Part shown: piece after piece, positions 1-7,592 of the stretch
How the letters are laid out: each line of letters starts with the position of its first letter
Position numbering within the stretch: the first letter of the stretch is position 1
Origin: DAIUCA01 sp964613675
GTDB taxonomy: Bacteria > Pseudomonadota > Gammaproteobacteria > Competibacterales > Competibacteraceae
Length of the DNA stretch: 19,346 nucleotides
Reading direction: 5' to 3'
Assembly (NCBI GenBank): GCA_964613675.1
Contig: CAZTIH010000039.1
Location: 1-19,346, forward strand
Notes under the pieces: generated by a model
The model's input: only the letters and a program-made list of their open reading frames with translations
What the model was told of the DNA's origin: nothing
Database searches by the model: none
Program-made: the position numbers and the translations under genes

Positions 1-160
1 CAGACATTCAAGGCCATTACTACAAAGGCGTTTTGTGGTCGCCGTCTTACTTTGCTGCATCTTGTATTGGCGCACCCATCTCGATTATTCGCCAATACAT
101 CGAGAACCCACAGACGCCAGACTAGGGGCGCTATCCTTCCCCGCCCTGAACGGCGAGGTT
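1..160 (+). mobile_element. Right end of an IS200/IS605-family element (truncated by window edge)
   Basis: The stretch holds the 3' end of a Y1-transposase gene followed by an imperfect hairpin at 139-158: a 7-bp stem (139-145 with 152-158, one C/A mismatch at 141/156) and a 6-base loop. A subterminal stem-loop just after tnpA is the hallmark of IS200/IS605 right ends, which the transposase recognises as single-stranded DNA. No inverted terminal repeats are expected in this family. The exact tip cannot be fixed; it must lie between the hairpin and roughly the stop codon of cysQ at 198-200. The left end lies outside the window. Family assignment is firm from the protein; the boundary is inferred. 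Confidence 0.75.
3..125 (+). CDS. tnpA: IS200/IS605-family transposase TnpA, C-terminal fragment (5' end outside window)
   Basis: An open frame enters from the left edge and stops at TAG 123-125, giving about 40 residues. It reads LWSPSYFAASCIGAPIS followed by IIRQYIEN, the conserved C-terminal block of IS200-type Y1 transposases. The tyrosine of the QYIEN motif (codon 96-98) is the catalytic nucleophile that forms the 5'-phosphotyrosine link during single-strand transposition. The HUH metal-binding motif would lie upstream, outside the window, so intactness cannot be judged. The protein would end six residues after the YIEN helix, shorter than the tail of some relatives. The frame is supported by the match at every conserved position; longer plus-strand frames at 35-268 and 52-291 are shadows. 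Confidence 0.85.
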   Translation, partial: DIQGHYYKGVLWSPSYFAASCIGAPISIIRQYIENPQTPD

Positions 161-197
161 TGCCGCGTATCTGGATCAAAACGTCCCCGTCCACAGA

Positions 198-998
198 TTA
201 CAGACGCGGCGGCAAATACTGTGTCCAGTCGTGGCGAGGGTCACCGAACGCAAAAAAATTTGGATTAATCAATGTGTTACGCGCATTGTAACGGAGCGGT
301 TGCAAGGTGAAATCCGTAAACGCTCCCCCAGCCTCCTCCACAATCACTTGTGCCGCTGCCGTATCCCATTCCGCCGTGGGGCCAAAACGGGCGTACAGAT
401 CCGCCGCCCCCTCCGCCACTAAACACGATTTCAACGCGCTTCCGACCGCACTGTATTTGTGGTCACCGAGCTGTTGTAAGTAACGCCGCAACGACCCCCG
501 TGCCTCCAAACTCCCCGCCACACACATGGGGGGATCCGCTAACGGACGGGTGTAGATTCGCTGCACTTTTCCGTCGGGCCATTGTTTGTAAGCCCCCCCG
601 CCCTGCCAGGCATAGTAGGTGGTCGCCATTTCAGGGACGTAAATCAGCCCAAATACCGCAATCTGTCGGTGGATTAGGGCGATGTTGACGCAAAACTCCC
701 CCCGTCGTTGCACAAATTGCCAGGTTCCATCTAAAGGATCGACCAACCATAACCACTCCCACGCCAACCGAATCGCGTCCGCCGGAGCGGGGTCTTCCTC
801 GGAGAGCAACGGAATTTGAGGTGTTAAGGACTGCAATCCCGCCGCAATGATGTCGTGGGCGGCCAAATCAGCTTCGGTGAGGAGACTTTTGTCCGATTTC
901 GCCGTGACGACAAAGGGTGTGCGATAAATGGCCGAAATCTGTCCCCCGGCCTGCTTTGCGATACGAGAAACGGGTTCGACTAACGCCGCAAAGTCCAT
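198..998 (-). CDS. cysQ: 3'(2'),5'-bisphosphate nucleotidase CysQ
   Basis: This is a 266-residue inositol-monophosphatase-fold enzyme that removes the 3' phosphate from PAP (and PAPS), the by-product of sulfate assimilation, keeping it from inhibiting sulfotransferases and RNases. It is cytoplasmic or loosely membrane-associated. Visible metal-binding motifs are SEED at 66-69, DPLDGT at 87-92 and WDTAAA at 211-216, in the order expected for the Li+-sensitive phosphatase family. Length is slightly above the E. coli protein (about 246). The start is the ATG at 996-998, three bases after the nudE stop codon, so the two are probably cotranscribed and translationally coupled. The C-terminus looks complete even though an IS200-type right end begins only about 40 bases beyond the stop. 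SuhB-type inositol monophosphatase is the alternative, but the nudE neighbour favours CysQ. Confidence 0.92.
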   Translation of the reverse strand: MDFAALVEPVSRIAKQAGGQISAIYRTPFVVTAKSDKSLLTEADLAAHDIIAAGLQSLTPQIPLLSEEDPAPADAIRLAWEWLWLVDPLDGTWQFVQRRGEFCVNIALIHRQIAVFGLIYVPEMATTYYAWQGGGAYKQWPDGKVQRIYTRPLADPPMCVAGSLEARGSLRRYLQQLGDHKYSAVGSALKSCLVAEGAADLYARFGPTAEWDTAAAQVIVEEAGGAFTDFTLQPLRYNARNTLINPNFFAFGDPRHDWTQYLPPRL

Positions 999-1001
999 GA
1001 A

Positions 1002-1553
1002 CTATCCTCGGTTGAACAAGAAATCGCGAACCAAGAATAACGCTGCAATCGACCGCGCTTCACTGAGTTCATCACAGGCCATTAAGGCGTTCAGATCGCG
1101 CCATTTCCAGGGAACGACTTCGAGTGGCTCGGGTTCGTCCCCTTCACGGGGGTCCGAATACAAGTCTTCGGCTAATACGATTTGGGTACGGTGACCGATG
1201 TAGTTAGGCGCCAAACTCACGGCTTTTAACAGCGTCAAGCGGCGCGCACCGTATTTGATCTCTTCTTTGAGCTCTCGATTTGCGGCCTCCAGCAGGGTTT
1301 CGCCGGGTTCCGCCCGCCCCTTTGGTAACCCCAGTTCGTAACGCTCAAGGCCCACGGCGTATTCCCGAATCAACAGAAATGTATCGGCATTGAGTAACGG
1401 GACGATGAGTACAGCCGCAATGGAGGCGTTTCCAGGGAGTCGTTCGAACTCCGCCTTGTTGCCATTGCTGAAACACAACTGCACCCGCTCGACGGTAAAC
1501 AAACGGCTTTGGGCAACCACTTCAACCCCGTCAATGCGCGGTAAATCAGGCAT
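1002..1553 (-). CDS. nudE: ADP-sugar/ADP compounds hydrolase NudE (Nudix)
   Basis: The 183-residue Nudix hydrolase is expected to cleave ADP-ribose, NADH, AP3A and similar ADP derivatives to AMP plus a phosphate ester; E. coli NudE is 186 residues. The Nudix box spans residues 79-101: G79, E85 and the RELKEE core at 93-98 that ligates magnesium are present, but the glycine expected two residues after the EE pair is K100. Downstream, EGDEPEPLEVVPW (137-149) and the EARSIAALFLVRDFL tail match the NudE subgroup specifically. The start ATG (1551-1553) has a GAGG Shine-Dalgarno eight bases upstream, and this overlaps the end of a 25-bp repeat. It precedes cysQ in the same transcript, an association also known from other gammaproteobacteria near T2SS genes. 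Confidence 0.92.
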   Translation of the reverse strand: MPDLPRIDGVEVVAQSRLFTVERVQLCFSNGNKAEFERLPGNASIAAVLIVPLLNADTFLLIREYAVGLERYELGLPKGRAEPGETLLEAANRELKEEIKYGARRLTLLKAVSLAPNYIGHRTQIVLAEDLYSDPREGDEPEPLEVVPWKWRDLNALMACDELSEARSIAALFLVRDFLFNRG

Positions 1554-1562
1554 GGTTCACGC

Positions 1563-1629
1563 CTCGGTCACCCCGTAAATCCACGGCGATTCCCCAACAA
1601 TTGACTCGGTCACCCCGTAAATCCACGGC
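1563..1629. repeat. Two direct copies of a 25-bp element in the nudE leader
   Basis: Bases 1563-1587 and 1605-1629 are identical over 25 bp and lie 42 bp apart start to start, separated by 17 unrelated bases. Read on the minus strand each unit contains CCGT-N6-ACGG followed by CGG-N5-CCG, so each can form two tiny hairpins, and ends in GAG. In the copy nearest nudE this GAG is part of the GAGG ribosome-binding site. The repeat occupies most of the gap between the lytic transglycosylase stop (1663) and the nudE start (1553). I did not see another full copy in the window. Confidence 0.9.
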
Positions 1630-1662
1630 AGTTGACCCTGCAAGCGTAGATAACCCCGACAC

Positions 1663-2862
1663 TTAACGTCCTGCCACACGTCGCAGGGTGCCGGGGGGCA
1701 ACCACACCGTCGATCCCATCGGTAACACCACACGGTTTTGGCGCGCCGGCGGCAACCAGGCTTGATTCATTTGATTTAAGACCTCGCGACTAACGCCAAA
1801 ATGATCGGCAATCTGCGCCGTTCGCATGGGACGCGGCAAGTTCGTTCGTTCCCAGTTGCGGGGAGGCTCGAATTGAACCCCTTCGGGGAAAAAATACTGG
1901 GGATTCTTGGCCACTTCCCGTGCGGCCAAAAACTGCGTGTAAAAATTCCGCGAGGCAAACCCAAATAATGGCCCGTCGTAACGCCATACGATGGCGCCAA
2001 AATCCGTCCCAAACTCGCGCCGTGCCCGTGCCATGCCCCCCACCCCGTGGTTGTAAGAGGTCACCGCCAGGGGCCACGATCCCAACCTTTGATAAGCGCG
2101 CTGGAGATAACGTGCTGCCCCTGCGGCGGCCGTCACCGGTTCCAAACGCTCATCAATCGCCTGGTTTACGGTCATAAAATCGCGGGCTGTCGTGCGCATG
2201 AACTGCCACATCCCCGACGCCCCCACATGAGAGACCGCATGGTTTTGAAATGACGACTCTATGTGAGGTAAGTAAGCTAAATCCTCCGGCAACCCCAAAG
2301 CCCGAAATTCGGCCCGAAATTCATCGAGATAACGGGTACTTCGCGCCAATCCCGCCTTAAATCGCTCGCGAATGCCCCGTTGTGCCCGCAACCGCTCGGC
2401 TGCCCCCTCAATCGGGGCGTTGTGTTGGCGCAAGAGGTTCGCCAGCGACTGTTCTTGTGGGGTGAGGGGTTGTCTCGTGCGCGTTTTGGCTTCAAGCCCC
2501 TGTAAAACCTGCTGTAACCCTTCTCGTTGGGTACGTACAAGTGTGCGCTGGTCGTTCGTCAATCCCTCTCGTGGGGGGCCTGGCAAATCAATCACTGTGT
2601 AAATCACCGACATATAACGATTATCATGCAATACATACTGATTTAATCGCCAAGTCGTATAAACATTACGCCAAAACAAAACTTGTGGCTCGATCGCGGC
2701 GGGGCGCACAAATACGCTGTGATCAACAGAAGGCGCGCCCTCAGGAGGACGGGGCGGTGGGAATGTCGCGACGGGCGTTTCGGGTTCCGAGGGGGGAACG
2801 GTCGCACAGGCCGCCAACAAAACTATTCCTAAAAACATCAAGCCGCGAACCACAACGGTCAT
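1663..2862 (-). CDS. Membrane-bound lytic murein transglycosylase, SLT-domain lipoprotein (MltD-like)
   Basis: This 399-residue protein cleaves the MurNAc-GlcNAc bond of peptidoglycan with formation of 1,6-anhydro-MurNAc. It begins with a lipoprotein signal whose lipobox is LAAC (C19), followed by a Pro-rich linker, so it should be anchored to a periplasmic membrane face. The SLT domain covers about 180-310: catalytic Glu202 in LPHIESSF, then GASGMWQFM at 214-222 and the conserved SYNHGVGGM at 269-277. Residues 344-392 form one LysM-like peptidoglycan-binding unit. I chose the ATG at 2860-2862 because AGGA lies seven bases upstream and the signal peptide fits; an ATG eight codons earlier has no ribosome-binding site. 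It lies 56 bases after gspN in the same direction, so it may help make room for the secretion apparatus, though general cell-wall turnover is equally possible. Confidence 0.9.
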   Translation of the reverse strand: MTVVVRGLMFLGIVLLAACATVPPSEPETPVATFPPPRPPEGAPSVDHSVFVRPAAIEPQVLFWRNVYTTWRLNQYVLHDNRYMSVIYTVIDLPGPPREGLTNDQRTLVRTQREGLQQVLQGLEAKTRTRQPLTPQEQSLANLLRQHNAPIEGAAERLRAQRGIRERFKAGLARSTRYLDEFRAEFRALGLPEDLAYLPHIESSFQNHAVSHVGASGMWQFMRTTARDFMTVNQAIDERLEPVTAAAGAARYLQRAYQRLGSWPLAVTSYNHGVGGMARARREFGTDFGAIVWRYDGPLFGFASRNFYTQFLAAREVAKNPQYFFPEGVQFEPPRNWERTNLPRPMRTAQIADHFGVSREVLNQMNQAWLPPARQNRVVLPMGSTVWLPPGTLRRVAGR

Positions 2863-2918
2863 AAAGATCCTCGTTTGCTGTGTCATAAAGTGGAAAAAAT
2901 AGGGAAAAAATGGGGCAT

Positions 2919-3686
2919 TTACGGCAGTTTCCCCTGGAATGCGAACGTGCGATGACCCGTCGCTTGGGGAACCCCTATGAGACTAAGCCATTGATTTAAT
3001 TGAGTTGAGGCCGAGTCTCGGGAACGCAATTGCCCTTCGCCACGGTAGCGATGCCCTGGATCAAGGGTCAAGCGACCCGCAATTTCCAACGGGCCCCCCG
3101 TATCCCAAACGCGCATCGTCAGGTCATCGCTCGTTCGTTGGGCCTGAAGTTCAAGGGTTCCCAAGTCCAAAGGGGCGTTCATCGTCAACACGAGCGGGGT
3201 CAGGGTGATTTGTAGATCGAGGTCGGTGGGCCACCGCAGCACCTTGGGGCCGTCGCTGGGAAAACGGAACTGGCCCGTCACCTGTAGATTCCCCGAGAGC
3301 GGAAGGCTTTGTTGGCTCCACATCTGAATCGTCGTCCACGACAACCTCCCGTCGTCGATGACTCCGTACCATTCGTGCCCACGTCGTCCAAGAGTGAGCT
3401 GTAGGCGGTCGTTCGCCGCGTTCACCCACAAGGTAAAGGCCAAGGCGCCCTGCCCTAACGCCATCGGTTGCCACCGCCAACGCACCGTTTCCAGGGGACG
3501 GCCCTGCCAGTGAACCCCACGCAGCTCACCCGACCACCAATGGCCAGTGACCTGTTGAACCGTGAAGGGAATTCGTTGTTGCAGTCCAAAAATGATCCAA
3601 GGTAACGGGAGGTGGTAAAGCAGTGCACCCCCAGTCACGAGGCTCAAAAATCCGACATATCCCCCTTTCACCCACCCGCGCTTCAC
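2919..3686 (-). CDS. gspN: Type II secretion system protein N (GspN)
   Basis: The 255-residue bitopic inner-membrane protein is the last gsp gene of the cluster. It has one N-terminal membrane segment (about 8-29, following a basic MKRGWVK start) and a periplasmic beta-rich domain. VTGHWWSGELRGV at 46-58 and WRWQP at 70-74 are typical of the T2SN family, which resembles the C-terminal part of AsmA-type proteins. GspN is present in only a subset of T2SS systems and its precise role is unsettled. The start is GTG at 3684-3686, overlapping the gspM stop as GTGA; no other start fits. Sequence conservation in this family is low, so identity rests on position as well as motifs. Confidence 0.88.
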   Translation of the reverse strand: MKRGWVKGGYVGFLSLVTGGALLYHLPLPWIIFGLQQRIPFTVQQVTGHWWSGELRGVHWQGRPLETVRWRWQPMALGQGALAFTLWVNAANDRLQLTLGRRGHEWYGVIDDGRLSWTTIQMWSQQSLPLSGNLQVTGQFRFPSDGPKVLRWPTDLDLQITLTPLVLTMNAPLDLGTLELQAQRTSDDLTMRVWDTGGPLEIAGRLTLDPGHRYRGEGQLRSRDSASTQLNQWLSLIGVPQATGHRTFAFQGKLP

Positions 3687-4171
3687 GAGGCCGGCCCCCC
3701 CAAAATGATGCGTGCATCGACCTGTCCCGAGCCGATTGCCGTGGGGGTCAATCGCACCGTCGTCAGCTCAATCGCGGGAAACTCGGTTAACGCCACTAGC
3801 CAGTCCACAAGCGCATTAAAATTCACCCGTTCAAATTGAACGAGCAGACCGTCCCCTTGCGGTTCAATCCGACGTAGCGCGGTGTTTAAGCGGTGTTGCG
3901 TGGCCAGTTCGTCGATTAACACCCACAACGGTCGCGGCAACGCTTGGGGCGCGGCGACGGCGTTTGATGCCCGCAGGGTTTGGGCCGCCTGCTGCATCCA
4001 CACCCAATCCTCGCGAAGCTGCTGAACGCGTGCTTGGGTCTGGCGATAGTCTTGGTAAAACGGTTCGATCACGCCCACATAGAGGGCCGTCGCCATCAAG
4101 ATCACGCCCCCGCCTAACACCAAGGTGCGTTCACGAGACGAGGATTGTTGCCAACGTTCGATCCAATTCAT
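3683..4171 (-). CDS. gspM: Type II secretion system protein M (GspM)
   Basis: The 162-residue inner-membrane component has a short cytoplasmic N-terminus rich in polar residues, one membrane helix at about 16-35, and a periplasmic ferredoxin-like domain preceded by a helical stretch (about 40-75). GspM binds GspL and links the ATPase platform to the pseudopilus base. The short N-terminal motif NWIERWQQSSSRER matches the family pattern of a W followed by a ...S.RE... segment before the helix. Its ATG overlaps the gspL stop by four bases (ATGA), and its own stop overlaps the gspN start. Primary sequence is poorly conserved across the family; size, topology and position decide the call. Confidence 0.9.
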   Translation of the reverse strand: MNWIERWQQSSSRERTLVLGGGVILMATALYVGVIEPFYQDYRQTQARVQQLREDWVWMQQAAQTLRASNAVAAPQALPRPLWVLIDELATQHRLNTALRRIEPQGDGLLVQFERVNFNALVDWLVALTEFPAIELTTVRLTPTAIGSGQVDARIILGGPAS

Positions 4172-5259
4172 GGGCGTCCCCTGGTGAGACGCAGGCGCGT
4201 TTCGGTGGTCTGTTCGCGGCGGCGGGTTTCGAGGTCGATTTGCAGGCCCTCCCCTGGATTGAATGCTTGTCCGAAGGTTTCAATATCGGTGGGGGTACCG
4301 CCTTCGAGCTGAAGCACTAATTGCCCCGTTTGATAGTCGAGGCTTTGCAGGGTTAACGCGGTGGCGGTGCGTAACGGGGCCGTGACGACGGCGAGAAGGG
4401 TAAAGAAATCCGCCGCCGTTTCCATCGGGCTGGCTTGCCGTAATAACCCTTCTAGTTGTGCCCGTGGATTGACAATTCGTTGAATTTGCGGCGCGGTTTG
4501 GCGCAGGAGCTGTTCCATTTGTTGGGTGAGTTGGTGTTGTTCGCGGTGTAACTGTTGTCGCGCCCCGACGGCATAGACCCCGTGGAGGAGCATGACCCCT
4601 AAAAACAAGCCGATCACGACGCCCCAAGTCCGTCCCTCCCACGCTGTCGATTTCGCCCATTCTCCCTGTCGCAAATCCAATTCGTCCCCTCGCAAATCGA
4701 AGGAAGGAAGGGAGACGGTTTCGGCATTTGGGGGCCATTCGCACGAGAGGGCGTCTGTGAACCCTGCGCTGGGAAGCCACTGCGATAGGGTGATTTCGTC
4801 GCCGGCAAAGGCGTGTTCACCATTCCAGAATAGGTAACGTCCACCGAGATCAGGGACGATCACCGAGTTGCGGGGTAACAACAAAACGTCGGGGTAAACG
4901 GCCACCGGATCGAAATTGACGGCCTGTAAAGTCGCTAACCAATGCCGCATCTCGGACTTCAGCACCGCCGCGACCCACAAGGTGGGATTGGCCCGTTGAC
5001 TGAGGGCGATGTGGTAGTCCTCTACCTCGGCAATTAACTGTTCTTCGAGTTGATAACGGGCCAATTCGGGCCAATCTCGACGAGGACCGACCACGTTTAA
5101 GGGGGTCAAAAGTACGGCTTCGGTGGGGATCACCAGCGCGACGGGGCGATTTTGAAGGGTGTCTTTTAGGGATGACCACGTTCCGGAAATGACCTGACCT
5201 TCCGCCGTGAGATATTCGCCCGCTTCACTGTTACGCCAATACAACAAAATGGGTTTCAT
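4168..5259 (-). CDS. gspL: Type II secretion system protein L (GspL)
   Basis: The 363-residue protein recruits the GspE ATPase to the inner membrane. The cytoplasmic actin-like domain covers about 1-200, with the characteristic segment ARYQLEEQLIAEVEDYHIAL at 67-86; one membrane helix follows at about 210-230. The periplasmic part starts with a glutamine-rich probable coiled coil (about 232-262), then a ferredoxin-like fold that pairs with GspM. The frame stays open 22 codons further upstream into gspK, but I start at the ATG at 5257-5259: it begins MKPILLYW, overlaps the gspK stop as ATGA like the other junctions in this operon, and matches family N-termini. Confidence 0.93.
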   Translation of the reverse strand: MKPILLYWRNSEAGEYLTAEGQVISGTWSSLKDTLQNRPVALVIPTEAVLLTPLNVVGPRRDWPELARYQLEEQLIAEVEDYHIALSQRANPTLWVAAVLKSEMRHWLATLQAVNFDPVAVYPDVLLLPRNSVIVPDLGGRYLFWNGEHAFAGDEITLSQWLPSAGFTDALSCEWPPNAETVSLPSFDLRGDELDLRQGEWAKSTAWEGRTWGVVIGLFLGVMLLHGVYAVGARQQLHREQHQLTQQMEQLLRQTAPQIQRIVNPRAQLEGLLRQASPMETAADFFTLLAVVTAPLRTATALTLQSLDYQTGQLVLQLEGGTPTDIETFGQAFNPGEGLQIDLETRRREQTTETRLRLTRGRP

Positions 5260-6143
5260 GGCGTTCCCCAGCGGCGGAAAAACGGTGAAAAATGGCCCGA
5301 ATTCTGGTGCGCCAACCCCGTCCACAGGGTCAGGTCAGCGGTGCCGATTTGCACCGTGGTGCGGAGTTCAAAGTAACGACTCTTCACGCTCACGGGCGGT
5401 AGATCGGGAAACTGACGGTGTAGCGCTTCCACTTGCGCGAACGGGCGCTGACGGATGACGGCGTTTACTTGACTCATCGGAACATTTAACAGGGCCTGTA
5501 AAACGCGTTCGTCCGCCGTGTTGATGTTGACCTGCGTTGGCGTCGGCAACACGGTGACAAAGGGTTGAAGTCGTCGATAGGCTTCGTCTGTTATCCCCGC
5601 CACCTTTCGCAAGCTACTCATCGTTTCAAAAGGACGATTGGCGGGCCAGCGCGCCGGCGTTTGTTGGAGATAAAACCGCGATTCAGCGCCGCCAGGGAAT
5701 CGTTCGAGATCGTCTTCGTCCATCCAGTCGAGTAGGGCATTGGCGAGGGTTTCGGGGAGTTCTAGTGCGGTCAATAATCGCAAAAAAGCGGCGAGTTGTC
5801 GTGAATCAACCTGCCCGTCCACCCACAAGCTGTTCACATTAAAACGGCTCTGTAAATCGGTTAAGTTCATCTGGACATCGCCGCCCGTCACGGGAAAAGC
5901 CGTCGGTAAATTGGCCCATGACTCGTCCTTATGATCGACATCGCTTTGTTCATGGTTGTCGCGCAAAATCTGCATGGCCCACGATTCGCCGCTCACCCCG
6001 TAAATGAGGGCCTGTTGTTGGTGTAACGCGACCGTTGTCAATTGCTGGGTGTCGCTCAATTGCGACGCTAATTCGGTAGCGGTCAGGGTCGCCAAGACCA
6101 ACGCCAATAAAACGACGAGTAATGCCATTCCCCGCTGTTTCAT
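5256..6143 (-). CDS. gspK: Type II secretion system minor pseudopilin GspK
   Basis: The 295-residue protein is the large minor pseudopilin that caps the pseudopilus tip with GspI and GspJ. A five-residue leader (MKQRG) precedes the prepilin peptidase site and hydrophobic helix MALLVVLLALVLA. The mature fifth residue is Val instead of the usual Glu, which is normal for GspK and fits its place at the tip. The conserved region DLQSRFNVNSL (97-107) and an alpha-helical insertion with DWMDEDD (142-148) are clear. TQVNINTADERVLQALL in the C-terminal half is the helix-hairpin-helix-like segment typical of the family. It starts with ATG overlapping the gspJ stop and ends overlapping gspL. Confidence 0.95.
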   Translation of the reverse strand: MKQRGMALLVVLLALVLATLTATELASQLSDTQQLTTVALHQQQALIYGVSGESWAMQILRDNHEQSDVDHKDESWANLPTAFPVTGGDVQMNLTDLQSRFNVNSLWVDGQVDSRQLAAFLRLLTALELPETLANALLDWMDEDDLERFPGGAESRFYLQQTPARWPANRPFETMSSLRKVAGITDEAYRRLQPFVTVLPTPTQVNINTADERVLQALLNVPMSQVNAVIRQRPFAQVEALHRQFPDLPPVSVKSRYFELRTTVQIGTADLTLWTGLAHQNSGHFSPFFRRWGTP

Positions 6144-6748
6144 GGGATTTGCTTAAGGGGGTATGGGATGAGGGGCCAGAGACGCCGTAATTCGACGCCC
6201 TCGATTAATTCGCACCGAATTTCCACCGCACGGGGCAATGTCGAGGCGTCCGTCAACGGCCATTCGGTTTGCCATTGATGATCTTCGTCTAAGTAACGCA
6301 ACTGAAAGCGCGTCACCCCCGTTAACAGCCGCCGCGAACGCCATTGGGGCGGTTCCCGATCCTGTAGCAATGCGACCTCTCGCCACAATTCGGACGCTCG
6401 ATGAACGAGACGAATTCGTCGTAATTCCCCCGTGAATTCGTTGGTCAAGCTGGGCCAGCCATGACGGACAAATTGAAACTCTGTCGCCGTCGCTTCAAAT
6501 GGGTTGACGAGATCGCCAAATGTATCCCGCCAAGGGGCATCGAAAAATTGTAAAAAATCCCGTTCCAACAGGAGTTGTGCCCGCGTGAGTTCGTTGAGAC
6601 GACGGAATTCGGGTTCGAGAATGCGTCGTGTCTCAATCAAACGGTTGACGCCACTGTACGACGCCATGCCCATCAGGGCGAAAATCGTGAGGGCGACGAG
6701 GAGTTCCAAGAGGGTGAAGCCCCGTGACGCGAGAGATAGGTTTGTCAT
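6140..6748 (-). CDS. gspJ: Type II secretion system minor pseudopilin GspJ
   Basis: The 202-residue minor pseudopilin has a ten-residue leader ending in Gly, then FTLLELLVALTIFALMG with the conserved Glu at mature position 5. Prepilin peptidase should cut after G10 and methylate F11. The globular domain carries the GspJ pattern of acidic and aromatic residues (LLLERDFLQF, then RLLTGVTRFQLRYLD). GspJ forms the quasi-helical tip complex with GspI and GspK. The reading frame is open far upstream through gspI, but the ATG at 6746-6748 overlaps the gspI stop (ATGA) and gives the correct short leader, so it is the start. The stop overlaps the gspK ATG. Confidence 0.94.
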   Translation of the reverse strand: MTNLSLASRGFTLLELLVALTIFALMGMASYSGVNRLIETRRILEPEFRRLNELTRAQLLLERDFLQFFDAPWRDTFGDLVNPFEATATEFQFVRHGWPSLTNEFTGELRRIRLVHRASELWREVALLQDREPPQWRSRRLLTGVTRFQLRYLDEDHQWQTEWPLTDASTLPRAVEIRCELIEGVELRRLWPLIPYPLKQIP

Positions 6749-7122
6749 CGCGCCCCCCACAGTCCCACGCCCTGCGCTACAAGCTCGTTTTCGGGTTCGG
6801 TCGCCACAATGTTCACCGTCACTCGTCGCAGGTTCGCCGCCGATAGATCCGTCACCGATTCCACAAGGGTTTCCACCGCCCAAGCGCGTCCCCCAAAGGA
6901 AATTCGACGGGTAGTCGTGCCCAATTCGGGGGGATCGGCGGAGAGTAACGCTTCGTAGAGGGTATTTGATGCCAACCACTGTCCCCAACTGCGGGTCTGT
7001 AACTGCGCTAAACCCATTGCCGAAGCACTGGCCAGTTGAAGGGTCGCGCCCATGGCCAGCCCAAGCACCGCCAGGGCCACTAAAATTTCGAGCAGGGTAA
7101 AACCATAAATGGATTGCTTCAC
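6745..7122 (-). CDS. gspI: Type II secretion system minor pseudopilin GspI
   Basis: The 125-residue minor pseudopilin has a seven-residue leader (MKQSIYG) followed by FTLLEILVALAVLGLAMG, with Glu at mature position 5. It is the usual size for GspI (about 120-130). GspI initiates pseudopilus assembly by binding GspJ and then GspK. The start codon is GTG (7120-7122), overlapping the gspH stop as GTGA; no ATG lies between the gspH end and the leader. The short globular domain with an ArgArgVal-Thr-Val strand (LRRVTVNIVA) fits the family. Confidence 0.93.
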   Translation of the reverse strand: MKQSIYGFTLLEILVALAVLGLAMGATLQLASASAMGLAQLQTRSWGQWLASNTLYEALLSADPPELGTTTRRISFGGRAWAVETLVESVTDLSAANLRRVTVNIVATEPENELVAQGVGLWGAR

Positions 7123-7592
7123 GGGCGTGCTTCCACGACAAAGGTTCCATCGGGCGTCAGGCGAATTTGGTCCTTCGCGAACACCAGCAAAAAATCGGCG
7201 ACGGTTCCGTCAGCCCATAACCCCATCTGCGGTTGGGACGGCCAGTCATTTAGTGAAATCAATTGGTGATCGACTTCAAACCGTTCGGGGGGCTGTTTCC
7301 AAGTCCATTCCCCCAAAGGCATCCACGCCTCATCTGATCGTCGCCACACCCGATAGCCCAAGCGACCAACCCCGATGCCGTAGGTGTGTTGCGTCAACAA
7401 CGCTGCATCTGCCTGTGCGTTGAGATGACGGGCAAACTGTTCGTGGGCCGCACGGGTGCGGTCTAGGGGATGGAGTCCGCCCAACACCGCGCCTCCCAAC
7501 AAAATACCCATGATCGTCAACACCACGAGCAGTTCTAGGAGCGTAAATCCCGTGACATGCCGTCTTTGAGCAGATTTAACGGTCGGGAACAT
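7119..7592 (-). CDS. gspH: Type II secretion system minor pseudopilin GspH
   Basis: The 157-residue minor pseudopilin has a longer basic leader (15 residues ending in VTG) and the helix FTLLELLVVLTIMGILLGGAV with Glu at mature position 5. The C-terminal half ends in DQIRLTPDGTFVVEARP, resembling the GspH C-terminal beta region. The ATG at 7590-7592 overlaps gspG by 17 bases, the longest overlap in the operon. I see no strong ribosome-binding site close to it, so translation is probably coupled to gspG. GspH is thought to join the tip complex to the GspG shaft. Confidence 0.92.
   Translation of the reverse strand: MFPTVKSAQRRHVTGFTLLELLVVLTIMGILLGGAVLGGLHPLDRTRAAHEQFARHLNAQADAALLTQHTYGIGVGRLGYRVWRRSDEAWMPLGEWTWKQPPERFEVDHQLISLNDWPSQPQMGLWADGTVADFLLVFAKDQIRLTPDGTFVVEARP

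Noticed and set aside
35..291. Plus-strand frames of 77-79 codons across the left edge
   Set aside because: They overlap the IS200 transposase end in other phases and run antisense into cysQ; the real transposase frame matches conserved residues and stops at 125.
5256..5300. Loss of the mature Glu5 in GspK as a mutation
   Set aside because: Absence of Glu5 is normal in the GspK family, so it is not an anomaly.
6749..7150. N-terminal extension of gspJ by 134 codons
   Set aside because: It lies in gspI in another phase; the ATG at 6748 gives a proper prepilin leader and the same four-base overlap as the other genes.
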